Assembly (NCBI RefSeq): GCF_018333375.1
Contig: NZ_BORW01000011.1
Span: 1-64,000, forward strand
Direction of reading: 5' to 3'
From: Paenibacillus cookii
Lineage (GTDB): Bacteria > Bacillota > Bacilli > Paenibacillales > Paenibacillaceae
DNA: 64,000 nt
In this document: positions 26,252-34,536 of the stretch, in pieces
Layout of the letters: each line of letters starts with the position of its first letter
Numbering within the stretch: position 1 is the first letter of the stretch
The notes under the pieces: model-generated
What the model saw: only the letters and a program-made list of their open reading frames with translations
Databases searched by the model: none
Told to the model about the DNA's origin: nothing
Position numbers and translations under genes: made by a program

Positions 26252-28690
26252 GTGACGGAACCCCACGTATTCATCCGCCAAAATCATCTGTCTTCACATT
26301 CTATTCAGCGCCTGAAGGATCATTTCTACCTACGATTCGCCAACTATCGGAAAGAGCGCGCTGCCTATGCAACGCAGCGGCAGAAGCTGCGCCAACAATT
26401 ATCCGGATTCATTGAACGTGAGCCGGGAGCCAGAATTGCATACATACGCCTCCAGCAGGGGATGAAAAGAGGCAAGATACAGTTCGAAAAGATCCCCAAG
26501 CTTGAATTCGTAGATCCGCTTCTGTTGGAAAACATCCGGTCCCATCTAATCCGTGGACAGGAGCTTCAGCAGCATGAGGAACTTTTGCGGGAACAATTTG
26601 AAAAAGCATATAAAAGACAAGCGGAAGAGCTTTATGAGCTGTTCCGGGAGCAGTCAAACGTACAAAATGCCTTGCTGTTCACCAACTTTGAAATGTATTG
26701 TTCGATGAACAATTCCTATAGCCCCAAAAAAACAGGAAAGGTTTGGAAAATTATGATGCGTTCATTTGCCAAAACCGCCCCGTTATCCACGTTTACCTCC
26801 ATCGGCAGGATAGGTACCCGGACATCGACTAGCCGGATCCGTTTGGCCCAGTGGATATTGCTTGCATGGTTTGATTATTTTCTCCTGCTGCCGGAAGTCA
26901 TCCGAGCAAGCCGTTTTCGAATTAAATATGAGGCCGATCCGTTCGGAGAAGCAGTTTGGACCGTCGGCGCCGGGGAGCCGTTAGAGGTCCGGCCCGGTCT
27001 ATATCAGCGTCAAAAACGGCGATTCATGTTACAGGAACCGAGGCTGCGAAATCTCCCTTCCGGCAGCATCGTTACATGGGAAGAACTCGCCTCCCGCTTG
27101 GGTGTCGGAACGGATTGGGTTGAGAGCCGGACCGCGAAGCTGTTGGCCGCCGGCTATCTTCGAAATGTGCTGGAGCGCAAGGCGGAGACCCTTACCTTAA
27201 ACACTCTGATTGACGAAGCGTCTTCTTTCCGGAACGTTTCCGGGAGAGTCGACAGCTTCGTCAGGCATCTGGAGGCACTGCATCTCATCGCTTCCCGGCT
27301 GGAGAACACCTCGGATCTTCATATACGGGAGTCGCTGATCCTTTCCGCGCAGAAGCATGCTTCAGCATGCTGCGATGCGGTGTTGTGGAAAGGAAAACGT
27401 CCCTTGGATCTTTTTCATGAAGACAGCTATATTCCTGCGGGCCCCCATGAGATTCGGGCTTCCGCCAGAAGAACGATCGACGAATGGGCAGATATTCTTC
27501 CGTTATTCGATCACAGATTAAAGTTCAGGCTGTTCATGAAAGAATTGCTTAAGGACCGGCTCCCTGCTTCCTATGAGTCGCTTCGCCAGTCTCTTTCGGA
27601 ATACGCCGGCATGTACGAAAAAGAGGTAGCTCTGCGCCGGACCAGCCGAAATACAGTGTTTGCCGCATCGCCCCAGGTAACCCGCCTTGAAGATTTGAAG
27701 GACGTTTATCGGGAACGGATCAAACCGGCTGAAAACGGCGAGGACGTGCATATCGGGGAAGATGAACTTATGGATCTTAAAGCGCAGCTTGAGGAGCTCG
27801 GCATCAAGCCGCAGCGGACGCTGCAGCTATTCATTCAGCCGGCGATGAACGGCAAATACGTCGTCAATGATTGCAAAAACGGTTACCTGGCGTATTCCAT
27901 CTACCATGACCCGGGGCGCCATGAGCAGGTGCTCCATAAAATAAGATCCGCTTTGGGATGCGAAGAGGCGTTGCTGCTGACGTATTCGCCGTCCTGCGGA
28001 TTTAATCCGAACACGAACGATTTTTCGGAAACGTATTCCTTGACGGAAGAAATACACGATCCGGAGGAAGGGGGGCATTCGGAAACCTCCCGTTTGATTG
28101 CCCTAAACAGCTGCACATTGGAGTGGAACGCGGACATGAACCGGTTTGAGCTGCGGGCAGGAGATGTTCGGGGGATCGCGCTTTACACGGGCAGCCTTGC
28201 GCCGGCATATCTTCCGGAAGATTACAGGAATATTGCCCTTCTAAGTCAATCGGGCTTTTTAAACGGAATTGGATTCGAGTATAACGAGATTTCGATCGGG
28301 GAGAGCAGGAAGCTGGGAAGAATCAGCTTCGGTGATCTTATTTTGCAGCGCCGCAAAAACATATTGCACTCCAGCCTTTTCTCAAGTCTGACCTTCGACC
28401 TGGAAGGATACGGCTCTTTCCATGAGCTTCTAGAATCCCATGATATTCCGCTGCGTTCTTTCGTCAGGCTTTTTCCAGTCCGCGAAGGAAAGCTCCAGAT
28501 CGAATATGGGGCGACGGCCATTCACAAGCCGATTTTTTTTGATGCGGAAGAGCCGCTCTATGTTATCGAAATGCTGAAGCACATCCAGCGGAGCCGGCAG
28601 CAATATGGGGACATCGCCGTTGTGTTTGAAGAAGCGCTGCCGGATCCGTATCAGACCGATTATACGGCTGAATATGTGTACGAAATGTAA
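26252..28690 (+). CDS. LanB-type tRNA-Glu-dependent dehydratase (glutamylation domain), copy 1
   Basis: 812 residues from GTG 26252, chosen because GGAGGAGGAG lies five bases upstream; the frame is open from 26180 but that ATG precedes the hairpin and has no ribosome site. The size and the motif KTAPLSTFTSIG (residues 174-185) fit the lantibiotic dehydratase N-terminal family in its stand-alone thiopeptide form. These enzymes use glutamyl-tRNA to glutamylate Ser/Thr side chains, which a separate SpaB_C-like enzyme then eliminates to give dehydroalanine. A second, divergent copy is encoded at 34508, which is unusual. First enzyme gene of the operon. Confidence 0.8.
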   Translation: MTEPHVFIRQNHLSSHSIQRLKDHFYLRFANYRKERAAYATQRQKLRQQLSGFIEREPGARIAYIRLQQGMKRGKIQFEKIPKLEFVDPLLLENIRSHLIRGQELQQHEELLREQFEKAYKRQAEELYELFREQSNVQNALLFTNFEMYCSMNNSYSPKKTGKVWKIMMRSFAKTAPLSTFTSIGRIGTRTSTSRIRLAQWILLAWFDYFLLLPEVIRASRFRIKYEADPFGEAVWTVGAGEPLEVRPGLYQRQKRRFMLQEPRLRNLPSGSIVTWEELASRLGVGTDWVESRTAKLLAAGYLRNVLERKAETLTLNTLIDEASSFRNVSGRVDSFVRHLEALHLIASRLENTSDLHIRESLILSAQKHASACCDAVLWKGKRPLDLFHEDSYIPAGPHEIRASARRTIDEWADILPLFDHRLKFRLFMKELLKDRLPASYESLRQSLSEYAGMYEKEVALRRTSRNTVFAASPQVTRLEDLKDVYRERIKPAENGEDVHIGEDELMDLKAQLEELGIKPQRTLQLFIQPAMNGKYVVNDCKNGYLAYSIYHDPGRHEQVLHKIRSALGCEEALLLTYSPSCGFNPNTNDFSETYSLTEEIHDPEEGGHSETSRLIALNSCTLEWNADMNRFELRAGDVRGIALYTGSLAPAYLPEDYRNIALLSQSGFLNGIGFEYNEISIGESRKLGRISFGDLILQRRKNILHSSLFSSLTFDLEGYGSFHELLESHDIPLRSFVRLFPVREGKLQIEYGATAIHKPIFFDAEEPLYVIEMLKHIQRSRQQYGDIAVVFEEALPDPYQTDYTAEYVYEM

Positions 28691-28712
28691 TGCCGGAAAG
28701 GAGGAAGAAGCG

Positions 28713-29828
28713 ATGGATAAAAGTCCCGTGCGGATCATTGGCGGCCCCGGAAGGGTTGAATTGCTCGGACGCAGCCGGATCATCAGTGTTGCAGCTGCCA
28801 GTTATGACGATATCGTCCATCTTTTTGCAAAGCCTGATCCGAACCCGCAGGAAGCGGAGTGGGTGGCCCGCGTTCGCAGCCTGCTGCGGGAGCCGGAAAC
28901 GCCCCGGCCGAAGGAACGTTACGAGTTGGGAGACCGGATCATATTCGCCGATGGGGTGTGCATGAGCTGTCTTGGGCGGCAATATCCGGTGTCTTCTTTG
29001 AACAGGTTTCCTCTTCCCAAGCTGTTGGAAACGCAGTTATGGGAGGGAGATCGCATCATCACGATGGATGCCGACGGCCTTGCGGCCATTGCTCCGCTGC
29101 CCGAAACCGCACATGCGGAATGCTGCCCGCTGGTCCGAAGCCCGCTTCTGAAGTTGGGAGAAGAAACACGCGATGAAAGCGTGCTTGAACAGGAATTGGT
29201 TCAGGAGCGGGTGCGGCAAATAGAGATCGATTTCGAAACGTACTGGACGTTAACGGCGGATTTCGGAGATCACGTCCGCAAATTTGACGGTCCGAGCAAA
29301 CGCCGTGTGCTGGAGGATATGTATGCATACATGCTTACCCATTATTGCAGCTACCGCACGCTTTCTCCCGGATTAACCGTTCGGGCCGCTTATCTGAATC
29401 ATCTCAACCGTTACGGATTGAATGGCGGGGTAGAGAAAGAGCAGCGGATTTTCGATCCCGGACAATTTTCGTTTTGGATGCCTGGCCCCGTGTTATTCCC
29501 GCCGGTCATGAGTTACCAGGTCATTGAAGCCTTGATGCCGGTATACGGCGTTGAATGGAAAAGCGGCGGAGTTCTTTTGCGGGCTTTCGGAGAGGATCTG
29601 GAGGATGCCTTGTTCCGGTTATGGAACAGACTTCGCGCGAAGGAAGGATCCACGGAGGCTAATGCAGGAGCTTTTAGGGATGAAAATAGGCTGGCGGGGG
29701 CCTATCATACACGGGACCGGCAGAATGGCGAGCTTCCTCTTTTTCGATATGAAGACGGGTTTTCCCGCAAATACGGGTTTGCTTTATTGGGGGGAGGTGA
29801 TGATTTATGTTCGCAACGCACGCGTTGA
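28713..29828 (+). CDS. Ocin-ThiF/RRE-like leader-binding partner protein, probable
   Basis: 371 residues from ATG 28713 (AAAGGAGG upstream), overlapping the YcaO gene by 22 bp. The N-terminal part has ADGVCMSCLGR (Cys83, Cys86), which resembles the zinc/leader-binding region of azoline-forming cyclodehydratase C domains, and a Cys-Cys pair at 137-138. The C-terminal half is helical and unrecognised. Proteins of this kind recruit the precursor leader to the YcaO enzyme; the direct fusion-like overlap with the YcaO gene supports this. Function inferred from context and weak motif similarity. Confidence 0.5.
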   Translation: MDKSPVRIIGGPGRVELLGRSRIISVAAASYDDIVHLFAKPDPNPQEAEWVARVRSLLREPETPRPKERYELGDRIIFADGVCMSCLGRQYPVSSLNRFPLPKLLETQLWEGDRIITMDADGLAAIAPLPETAHAECCPLVRSPLLKLGEETRDESVLEQELVQERVRQIEIDFETYWTLTADFGDHVRKFDGPSKRRVLEDMYAYMLTHYCSYRTLSPGLTVRAAYLNHLNRYGLNGGVEKEQRIFDPGQFSFWMPGPVLFPPVMSYQVIEALMPVYGVEWKSGGVLLRAFGEDLEDALFRLWNRLRAKEGSTEANAGAFRDENRLAGAYHTRDRQNGELPLFRYEDGFSRKYGFALLGGGDDLCSQRTR

Positions 29829-31648
29829 ACGAGGTACTGAACCGGAGAGAGCCTTGGACGCTTTTGGAGGTCGAGGGGGAACGGCTGCCCTGTTTGATCA
29901 CGTACGGCGACCGTCCGGAAACAAACGGATATTTGGAACGGAAGCCTCCGAAATTTGCCCTGCTGCACGTGGACGCGCATGAATGCATCGTCGGGCCGGT
30001 TTTTTACCGTGAAGAATTAGGCTGCCCTTCCTGCTTCCTGAAACGGAGGACTTTCAATCTTCGGGAGCATGAATATCGGCTTGAAGGGGCGCCCAGCAGG
30101 CTGGTCGGAGACCTGCGGGTACCCGAGGATCTCGTGATGGAATGCTTCGGCATGCTGCTCCGCAAGCGCAGGCGGCCGGGACTGCTGGACTATTACCGGA
30201 TGAACGGAAACGGATTGTTGAAACGGCTAACCTTTTGGCCGGCGGAACGATGCTCCAATTGCTCGGAAGGCGGGAATCCGGATGACGCCGAAGCGTTTGC
30301 GGCGGCTTTTAGGGAGAAGGCGGTGTACCCGTATGGAGACAGTTACCGCCCGAAGGAGGCCTCCATTCCGAGCGATGTTTTCAGGGCGGATAATACCGAC
30401 TCGAATTTTATCGTTTATAAAGACCGGAATACGCGATCCTTCTTTTCCGTCTCCACCTTTTTCCGGGTAAATAGGGAAGAAAAATATGGAATGGGGATCG
30501 GAAGCACGACCGATTATCGGGCAAGCGAGCGCAAGTCTTTGTTTGAAGCCCTCGAAAGGTATGCGGGCATGCATCCGCGAGGCCGGGAGCGAACGGTTGC
30601 CCGCGCCAGTTTTAACGCCATGCGGCAGTCAGGGCATGTGACGGATCCCCGGATCTTTATCAGGGATGTTGCAGGTTCAAGCGAGAGTCTGATTCCCTTT
30701 GACGAAGATGGCGAGTTGCCATGGATCCCCGCCTATTCCTGGAGCTCAAAAGCGCTAACGTATGTTCCCGAAAGCTTGGCTTACTACAAAATGGATCAGA
30801 ATTATTCGGGCGGCGCGCTGCGGGTTTATAAAGGGAACTCCAACGGCAACGCGTTGGGTACCGGCCTTCTGGACAGCGTGTATTATGCCTGCCTCGAATT
30901 GATCGAACGGGATGCTTTTCTGAATCATTGGTATTTACGGCATGCACCCCCGGAAATTCGACCGGAATCCGTTACGAACGGCAAAGCCCGGTACATGTGC
31001 GGAAGGCTGGAGCAACTGGACTACGATGTCAGGTTGTTCGACATCACCATGGATACCGGAATCCCGGTCATCTGGGCGCTTTGCTTCGGCAGGACGCCGG
31101 AAAAGTTTGCGGCGTATTCGACGTCCGCGGCGCATCCCGATCCGGAGAAAGCCATTCAGAACGCGCTCGAGGAAATGCTGCTCGCCCTTGAATTTTACGA
31201 CACGCATACCGGCGAAATCCGTGAGAAGGCCAAACGCATCAAGCGCCAGGGCGTTCGGGAAGTCGAAGACCACCCGATCCTCTACTTCTTGCCGGAGGAA
31301 AGGCATCATTTCGATTTTTTGTTCGGGGGCGGCGACGTGGATCTCATGGAACGCTTTGCAGATTATTACGAAAAACTCAGATATACCGCCATTGATATGG
31401 CCAGCGAAACTTCGGGGCTTCTTGACCGGCTGACAGCCATTTTCGGCGACGTCATTCTGGTTCGTCAGACGCCGGAGGGATACACGCATCTGGGCCTGGA
31501 GGTCGTCAAAGTGCTGATCCCCCATTTGCAGCAGCTCTGGTTTGGAGAGGAACATCGGATGTTAAGCCGGAAGCGGCTGGAGCAAGCAGCCCGGCTCTGG
31601 GGCGTTGCGCCGGGAGACATTCAGCATGCGCCTCATCCTTTTCCATAA
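29807..31648 (+). CDS. YcaO-domain cyclodehydratase, copy 1
   Basis: 613 residues. The N-terminal 150 residues form a leader-binding-like region with CPSC (73-76) and CSNC (149-152). The YcaO domain follows: the ATP-binding segment TTDYRASERKSLFEALERY (about 234-252), GNALGTG (348-353) and ELIERDAF (364-371). It ends with PHPFP, the PxPxP catalytic tail of azoline-forming YcaO proteins. It should convert Cys or Ser/Thr of the core to thiazolines or oxazolines using ATP. The ribosome site GGGGAGGTGATG lies inside the end of the previous gene. The second YcaO, at 39477, may have different residue preference. Confidence 0.88.
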   Translation: MFATHALNEVLNRREPWTLLEVEGERLPCLITYGDRPETNGYLERKPPKFALLHVDAHECIVGPVFYREELGCPSCFLKRRTFNLREHEYRLEGAPSRLVGDLRVPEDLVMECFGMLLRKRRRPGLLDYYRMNGNGLLKRLTFWPAERCSNCSEGGNPDDAEAFAAAFREKAVYPYGDSYRPKEASIPSDVFRADNTDSNFIVYKDRNTRSFFSVSTFFRVNREEKYGMGIGSTTDYRASERKSLFEALERYAGMHPRGRERTVARASFNAMRQSGHVTDPRIFIRDVAGSSESLIPFDEDGELPWIPAYSWSSKALTYVPESLAYYKMDQNYSGGALRVYKGNSNGNALGTGLLDSVYYACLELIERDAFLNHWYLRHAPPEIRPESVTNGKARYMCGRLEQLDYDVRLFDITMDTGIPVIWALCFGRTPEKFAAYSTSAAHPDPEKAIQNALEEMLLALEFYDTHTGEIREKAKRIKRQGVREVEDHPILYFLPEERHHFDFLFGGGDVDLMERFADYYEKLRYTAIDMASETSGLLDRLTAIFGDVILVRQTPEGYTHLGLEVVKVLIPHLQQLWFGEEHRMLSRKRLEQAARLWGVAPGDIQHAPHPFP

Positions 31649-31754
31649 AGGAAAGGGCTCCAAAGTTTCTATAAAGCTCCTCGTACGAAGCCCGAAACAG
31701 AGACATGGCATATTTTACGAAGGCCAAATTTTAAAGGGAAGAAGGAGATTGTTG

Positions 31755-32618
31755 ATGCTGTTGAAATTTAACCAGGTTGAAAAGCGCTTTAAGGAAAAAC
31801 AGGTATTGTCCGGAGTAAGCTTCGAGATCGACGAAGGGGAGAGCATCGCGCTGATCGGACCGAATGGAGCCGGAAAAACGACGATGATCCGTTCGGTATT
31901 AGGCCTTACATTGATTGATGGCGGCGAGATCGTCCGGAACTTTAATACGCGGCAAGATGTCGGCGTCATGCTTCAGCACGATTTGTTTCCGGATCATTTG
32001 CGGGTCAGGGAAGTGATCGAATTGCACAAAAGCTACAGCAAATCAAACGTAAGCACCCATGCCCTGCTCGAGGCCGGCGATCTTGTCAAAGAAGCGCGCT
32101 CAATGGTTCAAAACCTTTCCGGCGGCCAGAAACGGAGACTGTCTTTTGCACTTTCGCTGGCGGCGGATCCCAAGCTGCTGTTCCTGGACGAACCGACGGT
32201 AGGGATGGATGTGACGGCCTCCCGAATGTTCTGGAATAAAATCCGGGAAATTCAGGAGCAGGGCAAGTCGATTTTCGTAACCTCCCATCATCTCGACGAG
32301 CTGAATGACTACTGCCGCCGGTTTATTTTCCTGAAGAACGGCGAGATTATCGCCGATGTGCGCAAAGAGGATTTGAACACCCAAAAGGTGATCGTCGTTT
32401 ATCTGGAGACGGCGGAGGAAGCACTCGATCTTCAGCGCCAATTCGGCGGCCTGATGGAAGACCGCAAGCTGTATGTCACCGACAAGAATAAACATGCCGT
32501 GCTTTGCGCGTATTTGCAGCAGCGGGGCATGACGTTTGAGGAAAGGCTGAAGGAAGTCAGGGATTGTTACCGGGAAATTTATGATCTGAATCCGGAAGAA
32601 GGAGTGAAGCAGGCATGA
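31755..32618 (+). CDS. ABC transporter ATP-binding protein (peptide export/immunity)
   Basis: 287 residues, start at ATG 31755 after GAAGGAG. Walker A GPNGAGKTT (about residues 35-43), signature NLSGGQKRR and Walker B LLFLDEPTVGMD are all intact. It overlaps the permease gene by four bases, so the two form a single ABC-2 type exporter. Placement inside the RiPP operon suggests it exports the finished peptide or provides self-protection. The 106-bp gap before it has no gene. Confidence 0.92.
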   Translation: MLLKFNQVEKRFKEKQVLSGVSFEIDEGESIALIGPNGAGKTTMIRSVLGLTLIDGGEIVRNFNTRQDVGVMLQHDLFPDHLRVREVIELHKSYSKSNVSTHALLEAGDLVKEARSMVQNLSGGQKRRLSFALSLAADPKLLFLDEPTVGMDVTASRMFWNKIREIQEQGKSIFVTSHHLDELNDYCRRFIFLKNGEIIADVRKEDLNTQKVIVVYLETAEEALDLQRQFGGLMEDRKLYVTDKNKHAVLCAYLQQRGMTFEERLKEVRDCYREIYDLNPEEGVKQA

Positions 32619-33340
32619 TCACGATCATTCGTTATGAAATTTTGAAGGTGCTGCGCAACAAACGTTTCGTATTTTTTACGTTGGTGCTGCCGCTGGTGTT
32701 TTTGGTGGTTTTGAACGCTTTTGCCAAGCCGGAAGGCGACCAAGGGCAATACATTACTTATCTTGCCGTATTTTGCACGTTGTTCGGAACGGCGGGGAGC
32801 GGACTGAACACGCTTAGCACGCGCGTCGCCAAGGAAAAGTCCTACATTGGCAGCATCTATGCCGTCACGCCGTATTCGCCGGGAAAATTCATTTTTGTGA
32901 CGGCGTTTGTCCAGCTGCTGCTCAACGTGTTGATCGCCGCCGTCATCATTGTATTCGGCCTTGCCGTTTTCAGATTGAACATCGACGGAATGCTGCTGAA
33001 AATGGAGCTGCTTGCGGTCTACTCCAGCCTCTACTACATTTTCATCGGGCTGAGCCTGGGATTCCTGCTGGATGTCGTTTCGCTTCAATCCCTCTCCTTC
33101 CCGCTCTACATGGGATTTATGGCAATGAATCTGACGAACGATCTCGGACTTCATATGCCGGAGTTCATGGTCCATATTCAGAAGTTTTTCCCCGGATTTT
33201 ATTTGAACAAGGCCGTCGGAGCGATATCGGCCGGCAGTAACGCGATCCAGGACATCGGGATGCTGACGCTTAACATCGCGGCTCTGCTCGTGGTCACGTT
33301 GTTCGTGTACCGATACAAAAGAAGCGCGATGATGGGGTAG
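32615..33340 (+). CDS. ABC-2 type transporter permease
   Basis: 241 residues with six predicted helices, beginning MITIIRYEILKVLRNKRFVFF as usual for ABC-2 permeases, with the start codon overlapping the ATPase stop (ATGA). With the preceding ATPase it makes a complete exporter. The N-terminal cytoplasmic helix and the large polar loop near residues 60-85 match CcmB/YhhJ-type permeases. No accessory protease domain is fused. Confidence 0.85.
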   Translation: MITIIRYEILKVLRNKRFVFFTLVLPLVFLVVLNAFAKPEGDQGQYITYLAVFCTLFGTAGSGLNTLSTRVAKEKSYIGSIYAVTPYSPGKFIFVTAFVQLLLNVLIAAVIIVFGLAVFRLNIDGMLLKMELLAVYSSLYYIFIGLSLGFLLDVVSLQSLSFPLYMGFMAMNLTNDLGLHMPEFMVHIQKFFPGFYLNKAVGAISAGSNAIQDIGMLTLNIAALLVVTLFVYRYKRSAMMG

Positions 33341-33345
33341 CCGCC

Positions 33346-34536
33346 ATGCCGGACGTATTCGAAGAACTGCGGAGAATTCGGAGAGAACTTCACCGGATTC
33401 CGGAGCCGGCAGGGAAGGAAATCAAAACGAGGGCTTATGTCGAGCGTTACATCCGTCAGCATACCCGGCGGATTCGCATCGACCATCATTCCGACAAAGG
33501 CTTGATTGCGTCTTATGACGGCGGGTCGAAACTACCGGCCATAGCGTTTCGGGCTGAGCTGGACGGACTGCCGATCCGGGACGATAAGGAGCTCGACTAT
33601 AGAAGCCGCCATGCCGGCATGAATCATGCCTGCGGCCATGACGCCCACATGTCGATTTTATTGCAGCTGCTGCGATGGGCGGATGAGGTCGGTCCCCGCA
33701 GAAATCTGGTCTTCATCTTTCAGGCGGCCGAGGAAGTGCTGGGAGGCGCGCGGGAGCTTGTTCCGCTCCTGCGGGGCCGGGATATCGGTTATATGTTCGC
33801 GGTCCATGTCACGCCTGATTTGTATCCGGGATACTTCGCGCTGCGGGGCGGCACGGCGCTTGCCGGCGCCCTGACGGCCGAGCTCGGATTGGAGCTCGCC
33901 TCCGGCCATGCGGCGGACCAACAGGATGTTATGGAGCTGCTGGCCCAAGTCCATGCGTTCCAACGGGAATATAACGATAAGCGCCGCATCTGTAAAGTTA
34001 CGCATATCGAAACGAACGGCTACTACAATGCGGTTCCTGACCGGATAACGTTTTTCCTATCGTTCCGATCGGCGGATGAGGAAGCGAACCGCAGCGGATA
34101 CGCCCAGCTGCTCCACCGGATGCAGCACAACGGTTCCGTGCGCAGCGTTTTGTGGAACCGGGTCGTCTCGGAGTATCCTGCGTATGCCAATGACCCCATA
34201 TTGGCGGAACGGATCCGGGGCTTGCTCGGCAAGAGATTCGGTCAGGAGTCGGTGTTGAACTCGCCCTTTTTATTTTCAAGCGATGATTTTGCTTTCTATG
34301 CCAGGGATTTGCCGGGCCTTCGGACCTGTTATTTCTTTATAGGCGCCTATATAAGGGAACATAACGCGGTGCATACGGCGTCGTTCGATATTGGCGAAAA
34401 GGCCCTTCTGTACGGATATGAAAGCCTGCGGGCGATTGTCCGGATGTTCGAGCAGGCTGAAAAACGGGCCGAAAGAACACGACTTTACGAAACCGGGAGT
34501 GAAAACGATGAAAGTATCCCCCCTTTATATCTATAG
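33346..34536 (+). CDS. M20-family metallopeptidase/amidohydrolase in the RiPP operon
   Basis: 396 residues. The M20 zinc-binding motif CGHDAHM (about residues 94-100) and the catalytic FQAAEE (about 125-130) are present, and a C-terminal DDFAFYARDLPG matches the family. These enzymes hydrolyse peptide or amide bonds, typically at a terminus. In this operon it may trim a leader remnant, cleave a C-terminal amide, or destroy a by-product; none is shown by sequence. The ATG follows the permease stop by five bases, and the 3' end overlaps the next gene by 29 bp. Confidence 0.85.
   Translation: MPDVFEELRRIRRELHRIPEPAGKEIKTRAYVERYIRQHTRRIRIDHHSDKGLIASYDGGSKLPAIAFRAELDGLPIRDDKELDYRSRHAGMNHACGHDAHMSILLQLLRWADEVGPRRNLVFIFQAAEEVLGGARELVPLLRGRDIGYMFAVHVTPDLYPGYFALRGGTALAGALTAELGLELASGHAADQQDVMELLAQVHAFQREYNDKRRICKVTHIETNGYYNAVPDRITFFLSFRSADEEANRSGYAQLLHRMQHNGSVRSVLWNRVVSEYPAYANDPILAERIRGLLGKRFGQESVLNSPFLFSSDDFAFYARDLPGLRTCYFFIGAYIREHNAVHTASFDIGEKALLYGYESLRAIVRMFEQAEKRAERTRLYETGSENDESIPPLYL

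Noticed and set aside
31649..31754. Small peptide gene between YcaO 1 and the ABC ATPase
   Set aside because: The frame there continues from the ATPase gene without a ribosome site and has no leader/core pattern.
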